Source of the DNA: Pholiota molesta
Lineage: Eukaryota > Basidiomycota > Agaricomycetes > Agaricales > Strophariaceae
Direction: 5' to 3'
Length of the DNA stretch: 14,654 nt
Assembly (NCBI GenBank): GCA_014925825.1
Contig: JACGCK010000560.1
Location: 1-14,654 of the forward strand
How positions within the stretch are numbered: the first letter of the stretch is position 1; the number at the start of each line of letters is the position of its first letter. Below the pieces are notes generated by a model. That model was not told where the DNA came from, searched no databases, and worked only from the letters and a program-made list of their open reading frames with translations. The position numbers were made by a program, and so were the translations under genes. Shown here piece by piece: positions 9,916 through 14,654 of the stretch.

Positions 9916-11141
9916 TTATACATCGAGGATCCTTTTACCACTTTGCCAGACCGCGAAGCTCACGGCCGTCATTGGAATTATCTTCAGATAGCCTATACTC
10001 AAACCAACATAAAATCCTCTCCACCCCGAGTTCTTCCATATCGTAGACACAGTTTCTCCCCAACGGAGCCATCTGTCGGGTCGGGTGATGCCCCCAATTT
10101 GCATTCGTCTTCGGACTACCTCGAAAGGGTACGATGCCGTCTGCGCAACAGCACCCGATACAGCGCCGATGCCCAGATCGGCTATGGGCGTGGGGGTCTC
10201 GTGGCCAGTCTTCGAAGGCGGCAGGAAACGTTGTCGCAGGAAGCCCCAGCTCAGAAACGACACCCCGGCGTAGGGAATCATCCCCAGGACGGTAACAGTG
10301 AACCCGCGGTAGAACTTCAATACCGGAAAGCGTTCGAGGAGTGATTTGGCGGCGGAGCCTTCGGGTATTGATGCTGTTGCACGTCCTTCTGCATAGATAT
10401 GCTTTGCAGCGCGTAGGAAGGAAGGACGAGCTTCTTCCTTTGGGCTTTTAGCCATTCGTGTATGGAACGCCATCCTTACTCGGATCACCTCTAATGGATA
10501 TGTGCAGAAGACAGACATGGTACCTATGACGTATATAGTAAGCTGCTGCTGCGACGGAACTGAAGAAGGGGCAAACCGGAAATAGAGCCTGCGAGAAACC
10601 GACGAAGATTCGTCTCTTGCTCTCGTGTAGGCATTAATATCTATCAATTCTGTTTAAATGGCTTCGTAGACGAGCCAATAGATTTGGAACCTCACGTAAT
10701 GAACTTGGTCGTATGCCATGAATTTTATGGCCGCATAGGGGAAAATACGAAGCAGGGTTGCAGAGTGTCCTTGGAATAGCCCTCGGAAGCCTGCAGTCGT
10801 GTATATCTTCTTTCCTGCCGCGAAGGCACCGCTCCAGGACCCTAAGACGTGCGATAAGATCCTATTCACGCTGTTTCACGAAACCCGCCGGAACTTACCT
10901 GCATACTTCTGGAAGTCTGGATTAGAGGTCTGGAAAAGGATCTTGACGCGGTCAAGTGGGGCGACAACGGTTTTTGCCTATCCACAGCGATAAGCGCGTT
11001 ACCGCGGGTTCAACATAACGTGGACGTACGACACACCCCGCAACTCCACCGGCGAGACCAGAACGGGAGATGTAATGCAGAGATTGCTTGTCGTGTTCGC
11101 GGATGCGGCATTTGAACTCATTCGCGTAGCCGGGAGGGCAT
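9916..11141 (-). CDS. LEU5: mitochondrial carrier, Leu5/SLC25A16 (coenzyme A) type
   Basis: Minus strand, exons 11141-11030, 10977-10899, 10841-10696, 10640-10577 and 10523-9916; introns 52, 57, 55 and 53 nt; about 335 residues. The three repeats of the SLC25 fold each show the P-x-[DE]-x-x-[KR] signature: PLDRVK, PLEVIR and [45 protein letters not shown] and [17 protein letters not shown] are strongly reminiscent of the Leu5 / Graves-disease carrier subfamily, which moves coenzyme A or a precursor across the inner mitochondrial membrane; subfamily assignment is from memory of motifs. The ATG at 11141 is one base out of frame with the rest (one extra C, or two missing bases, in the CCCTCCC run), so the exact N-terminus is uncertain. 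All other exons join in frame with good splice sites. A 245-bp divergent promoter separates it from HOP2. Confidence 0.85.
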
Positions 11142-11386
11142 AAAGGGACACTGCGAGGGATTTGTCAGAGGCGAGCACGGTGCTGGGCGAGAGAAAGAGA
11201 CGACGTACACGGCGTGATAGCCTCCCAGTTGGCGATGAGAACAGAAGAAAATGACAAATGCAACAGCTGAGGCCAAGTTCCGCCCCTCATCTCGGCTCGC
11301 CCGGCAACACCGTAACCGCCACCGCGCGCCTCCCCGCTGTGCCGCACCCCACACCACTTGACTCCGTCCAATTGTATCCCGCATCG
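11142..11386. promoter_or_regulatory. divergent promoter region, carrier (-) / HOP2 (+)
   Basis: The start codons of two divergently transcribed genes are only 245 bp apart, so this stretch must contain both promoters. No unambiguous TATA or CCAAT element is apparent. The short distance suggests shared nucleosome-free DNA; co-regulation is not shown. Confidence 0.5.
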
Positions 11387-12476
11387 ATGTCATCCAAACC
11401 CAAGGCAGAACCCAAAGTCGCAGTTCTCAAAGGTCAAGAAGGTTCGTTTACTGCTCATCATCGTCTTTGGCTCGCCTCACTCTTTATAGCTGAGGACAAA
11501 GTTTTGGAATATGTCAAAAAAGTATGCGACGATAAATTCTTCGCAGTGACGCCTCGTCTTGGTCTCATCAAACTCGTTCACCTGTCTAGATGAATCGTCC
11601 CTATGGCGCAGTTGATGTTGCTGCCAACCTCAAAGGCGCAGTTCCCAAAACCGCGACCCAAAAAATCCTTGTTGCCTTGGCTGAGAAGGGTGAACTTGTG
11701 CAGAAAGTTTATGGCGAGCTTTGCTTTTTTCGTGACTCGCAGACCCATCGAAACGCGATGATTCTAGGAAAACAACATTCTTCGTGTACAATCAAGCAAA
11801 GATCGATTGTCTCCCTCAAGAGAAAATCACTGCTCTCAACACAGAACTCGCACAGTGGAAGACGAGAACAAAGAACTAGCGACACAAGTTCGAACGCTCT
11901 CAACAGGTAATCAAAAAGCCTATAATGATGTTTGACCCGTTTGGAATTGCGCATATACTTGTTCACAGAGCTTGCTAAAATCAAGGCAACACCAACGGAT
12001 GGTGAAATTGATACCCAAATCGCCAGTGTCCAGGAATCGTGTTCTCTGTTTCCACAGTACCCGAATGACTTTGAATGCTTACCATTCTGAAGATTGCGAA
12101 GACGAACAAAACACTAGATCCTCTTCGTTCTGGCGCGCCTCCAATTTCTGCTGAACAACTGGAGCAGATATATGCAGACTGGGCTAAATGGAGAGCCGAA
12201 TGGGTCCGACGCAGAAAGGTGTTCTTGACGTATGTTCTGCTCTGTCGCGAAGGCGAAAGACTCTATGGCTGGAGCAGAAATGCTCGAACGCTAACTTACG
12301 CTGATGAACCATGCAGGTTCTGGCAACTGGCAACTGATGCGCTACCTCCTCAGGATGCCAAAGAATTGGAGGAAGATCTTGGCATCGAGAATGACACTCC
12401 TGAGCACGTTATTCTGGAACAAGGCTCGTTATGTCGTCAAAACCAGGCTAATTCGTTGAAAAGGAAGCGACTGTGA
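11387..12476 (+). CDS. HOP2: Hop2/TBPIP homologous-pairing protein
   Basis: Exons 11387-11441, 11490-11521, 11590-11713, 11768-11906, 11969-12038, 12058-12229 and 12317-12476; about 250 residues. Landmarks are a winged-helix DNA-binding domain (VLEYVKKMNRPYGAVDVAAN, then ILVALAEKGELVQKVYGKTTFF after repair), a coiled coil for Mnd1 pairing (ITALNTELAQWK, LAKIKATPTDGEI), a KWRAEWVRRRKVF segment, and the C-terminal EEDLGIEND that matches the EE-x-GIE tail of animal and yeast Hop2. Hop2-Mnd1 is known to help Dmc1/Rad51 strand invasion in meiosis. Two one-base losses are visible: an A run at 11769-11772 and near 11859-11864. A third disturbance lies at 12039-12075. Intron 3 (11714-11767) is GC-AG. 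The start ATG gives a normal short N-terminus before the winged helix. Confidence 0.86.
11714..11767 (+). other. GC-AG intron in HOP2
   Basis: The exon ends tat-g and continues gcgagc; the acceptor is ttctag. Removing this 54 nt rejoins the Tyr-Gly-Lys of the winged helix, provided one A is restored in the following A run. No GT donor fits the reading frame here. Confidence 0.6.
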
Positions 12477-13070
12477 TGTTTTCTTGTGTCATGCTGTGCT
12501 ATGGCTGTTCTGAATCTGCTTTCTCTCTTTATGTTATTTGATGTCTGACCAATCAAACCTCTTCGAAGTCTTGGCGTTTCTCTCTTCTGAGGATCTACAC
12601 GAAGTATGAACTTTTTCTTTTCCGCGAAGGAGTCGGCCCCCGGTTTCTGATACAACTTGACGTGTTTATGATGTCACCTGCGCTGATTGTTTTCCCACTT
12701 CTTGGTGTTCTCTAACATCCTGGCTGATCATTGTCCTTACGTGAAAGGCGGTAAAGAACCGTCTTCTGCCATCTTGTGGGATTTTTACTACGTACCTGAT
12801 GGCGATGCTCTCCTCTCCATACTTGCTTCGGACAGACTTTTTTCCGATTTCTCTGTGGAGTAAATCGCAAAGAAAAGGAACTGTTTCTGGGCCATTCCGG
12901 GATTTCTTGGAGGACAAAGAATTGACAGCGTGTAGGACATATTTTGATGTGGCAGTCATCAGACATAAACTCAAATCAGTAAACTATTCGCCCCTCCGTA
13001 CCCTTGAATCCTGCGATGTATTTAAGCTCGGGGAAGGATCACCGTGCCCCATCGAACATTCACCGCAACG
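12477..13070. other. coding-like fragments of an unrecognised gene between HOP2 and the SRPBCC gene
   Basis: A credible first exon lies at 12541-12603: ATG, then SDQSNLFEVLAF and LSSEDLHE, followed by a gtatga donor. A second coding-like open stretch on the plus strand, 12687-12863, contains NILADHCPYVKGGKEPSS, AILWDFYYVPDGDALLS and ILASDRLFSDFSVE before TAA. I could not join them with a normal acceptor; frame breaks like those elsewhere may be responsible. The second segment vaguely recalls basidiomycete BTB-type proteins, but this is not enough to name it. The remaining sequence up to 13070 contains the SRPBCC promoter. Confidence 0.33.
13019..13025 (+). promoter_or_regulatory. TATA-like element upstream of the SRPBCC gene
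   Basis: Sequence tatttaa about 46 nt before the ATG at 13071. Only motif and distance support it. Confidence 0.25.
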
Positions 13071-13721
13071 ATGGTCCGAAGCATATTCGCCCTTGGAGCC
13101 TTTTACGCGACATATAGCGCCTTCGGCCAAACGCCGCCGCCTGCTCCCCTGGCGTATTTAGCGCTCAATCAAGCATCATCATCAATGGACCTATCGAGAG
13201 AGTCTGGGACATGTTACTTGACTTCCCTGCGTATCCCGATTGGAACCCATTCGTCCGGTGAGCAAAACGCCTTCTTGGCGCTAAATCTTGCTCAAATACT
13301 GAGTAAGTTTGAAGGTCGCAGGTGGTTACAGATGCTTTCTTTGTACCGTTAGGAGACCAAACGCCGCATGAGAACCTGCGCCTCGTCATCGAGGCGCAGA
13401 TCCCCCCTCTCCCGACGCCGGTTGATGCAGGCACGCCGCCGAATCTCCTGCATACTCAATATTCATTTGAAAATATTACGGCAGTCGACACAGCCCGATA
13501 CGCGTGGCATGGAACGAGATAATGATCCCAGCGCCCTTACTGAGCGCGGAACGATGGCAGGCGCTGAGCACGGTGAATGGAAACCAGACATACTACGAGG
13601 CGCGCGAAGTGTTCGGTGGGCCTGTGGATACATAGTGGACGCGCTGTTCGCGCAGGGGCTGCAGGAAGGGTTCGATGCGCAGGCGGGTGCGCTGAAGGCT
13701 CGGGTAGAAAGAGTAGTATAG
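13071..13721 (+). CDS. SRPBCC/START-like (polyketide-cyclase-type) domain protein
   Basis: Exons 13071-13257 and 13315-13721, with a 57-nt intron that begins gtgagc and ends in AAG; about 198 residues. The first 20 residues (MVRSIFALGAFYATYSAFG) are hydrophobic and could be a signal or anchor segment. The domain core follows: SSIIINGPIERVWDMLLDFP, then AYPDWNPFVRS, typical of the first strand-helix-strand of the SRPBCC lipid-binding fold (residues ~35-63). AFFVPLGDQTP, LVIEAQIPPLP, LLSAERWQALS and a C-terminal helix (VDALFAQGLQEGFDAQ) complete it. Members bind small hydrophobic ligands; the substrate here is unknown. The frame breaks three times by one missing base, at about 13147 (a C run), 13518 and 13625. 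Adding three bases gives 597 nt, exactly 199 codons. Confidence 0.75.
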
Positions 13722-13958
13722 CCTTCGGAGCACATGGCCCACCGCGGCAAGTTGACGTCTGGAATTGATGAGTGACGTAAGGTGCTTGGCTGATGCCTGG
13801 ATGGCTAACAAAGGGCATGGATGCCGATGGGTGGCTCTGCAGATGTCTCGGATTCCTCCGACGGGCGCAGCCCCTTGGCTCTGTCTATTCGCAATACCTG
13901 CCAGGCCCACCCTCCGCTATATAGCGCACCGACTCCCTCCCCACCCATACATCCACCC
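13722..13958. promoter_or_regulatory. SRPBCC 3' flank and Rho GTPase promoter
   Basis: No gene. A TATA-like ctatatag lies at 13917-13924, about 35-40 nt before the Rho start codon at 13959, followed by a C-rich leader. Confidence 0.35.
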
Positions 13959-14614
13959 ATGTCCTCCCAGTCTCCCGTGCGTGTACACGTCTCGCGCTCC
14001 GTGCGGCCTTACTCACTCCGCCTCCTAGATTCGGAGGAAATTGGTCATTGTTGGCGACGGCATGTAGACTGTCCTGCATGTGCTAGCTTGATGGCTGAGC
14101 CTTTCGCCACTTCAACAGGTGCCTGCGGAAAGACCTCCTTGTTATGCTCGTTTGCGCTGGGAGAGTTCCCAAAGGAATACGTGCGTTTCTCCCTTCGTGG
14201 CATCTTTCGCCGTTGTGACCCTCGGTCGGTTTTTTTTTAGCAACCAAGTGTGTCCTATGTCTAGCATGCTTCAGCCTAACATCATACTGATATGCCCTGC
14301 CCTCATTGCAGCGGTCTTCGATAATTATGTAGCCGAAATCAGGCTCGATGAAAAGCCCGTTCAACTAGCCCTGTGGGACACAGCGTATGTTGCCCTCTTT
14401 CCTTCCTTGTCGCCTCTCAATCATCTTGCTTATTCGGCTCCGCCAGTGGGCAGGAAGAGTATGAGGTATGCCATGACCCATTATCTGTAAATCCGCAGCG
14501 TTTCATGTAAATCATAATCTAGCGCCTTCGACCTATGTCCTATTCCAAGTCTCATGTCATTCTCATTGCGTTCGCCATCGACACTCTGATTCCCTAGAGA
14601 ATGTAACATCAAAA
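13959..14614 (+). CDS. Rho-family small GTPase, Rho2-like (partial, runs off right edge)
   Basis: Exons 13959-13976, 14029-14059, 14119-14180, 14241-14247, 14312-14384, 14447-14465 and 14523-14614; the next intron (gtacgtg at 14615) runs out of the window. The visible part is about 101 residues, roughly half of a Rho protein. Motifs in order: IRRKLVIVGDGACGKTSLL (P-loop, GDGACGKT at 15-22), EYQPTVFDNYV (switch I with the Mg-binding Thr at 40), LWDTAGQEEYERLRP (switch II) and MSYSKSHVILIAFAID. MSY after RLRP and the EKPVQLALWDTA block fit fungal Rho2-type proteins better than Rho1 or Cdc42, in my judgement. Rho2 acts at the plasma membrane in cell-wall integrity and polarity signalling. One base is missing near 14582-14588, where DTPDSLENV should read through. 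Confidence 0.88.
14060..14118 (+). other. GC-AG intron splitting the P-loop codon of the Rho GTPase
   Basis: The donor reads gcatgt directly after gac-g, and the acceptor is aacag. Removal rejoins the second Gly codon of GDGACGKT exactly and in phase, with no base correction. No GT donor in the vicinity gives the invariant motif. Confidence 0.75.
14241..14247 (+). other. 7-nt microexon of the Rho GTPase
   Basis: The seven bases caaccaa lie between a tttttttttag acceptor and a gtgtgt donor. Spliced between 14180 and 14312 they encode Gln, Pro and the first base of the invariant switch-I Thr, giving EYQPTVFDNY. Without them the switch-I Pro-Thr is missing and the frame is lost. Confidence 0.7.
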
Positions 14615-14654
14615 GTACGTGTTTTTGGTGTCTGCGTCCCAAGTTCCAGGCTAA

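Noticed and set aside
12666..12974. 102-codon minus-strand frame
   Set aside because: No recognisable domain or start context, and the plus strand has better coding character in the same place.
1..14654. Transposons, CRISPR arrays, tRNA or rRNA genes, tandem repeats
   Set aside because: I saw no terminal repeats, transposase or reverse-transcriptase motifs, spaced repeats, or tRNA-like clover-leaf segments by eye; a covariance-model search was not possible.

Overview
The window looks like nuclear DNA of a mushroom-forming basidiomycete (Agaricomycetes). Genes are dense and lie on both strands. Coding sequence is cut by many short introns, mostly 43-72 nt and mostly GT-AG. The protein families also fit: a beta-trefoil protease-inhibitor-like protein of the mushroom (I66/cospin) type, a Zn2Cys6 'fungal_trans' regulator, a Leu5-type mitochondrial carrier, Hop2 and a fungal Rho GTPase. 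Nothing looks bacterial, viral or transposon-derived. All gene models were spliced by eye.

Layout, left to right: (1) 3-442 (+), possible 3' end of an unrecognised gene; (2) 646-1224 (+), four-exon beta-trefoil inhibitor-like protein; (3) 1225-2452, gene-poor flank; (4) 5974-2453 (-), large ankyrin-repeat protein with a long Ser/Pro-rich tail; (5) 6613-6919 (+), a possible three-exon gene for about 51 residues, too fragmented to show as an ORF; (6) 9562-6975 (-), Zn2Cys6 transcription factor, with an intron inside the zinc cluster; (7) 11141-9916 (-), mitochondrial carrier of the Leu5/SLC25A16 type; (8) 11387-12476 (+), Hop2/TBPIP meiotic recombination protein, divergent from the carrier; (9) 12541-12863, coding-like pieces of an unrecognised gene; (10) 13071-13721 (+), SRPBCC/START-like protein; (11) 13959 to the right edge (+), Rho-family GTPase, truncated by the window.

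The most striking global property is a set of single-base frame breaks, almost all equivalent to one missing base. They occur in the ankyrin gene (seven), the transcription factor, HOP2, the SRPBCC gene and the Rho gene. Adding one base at each site restores a continuous family-like protein and total lengths divisible by three. Because they hit unrelated and probably essential neighbours, mostly in homopolymers or GC-rich runs, uncorrected assembly deletions explain them better than pseudogenes. ORF-based annotation of this contig will therefore fragment real genes.

The genes do not form an obvious pathway or cluster; they look like an ordinary housekeeping and regulatory neighbourhood. The points most worth checking are a 7-nt microexon and a GC-AG intron in the Rho GTPase, a second GC-AG intron in HOP2, the hidden small gene at 6613-6919, and a 19-nt intron-like insert in HOP2. 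I did not find a convincing new multi-gene system.
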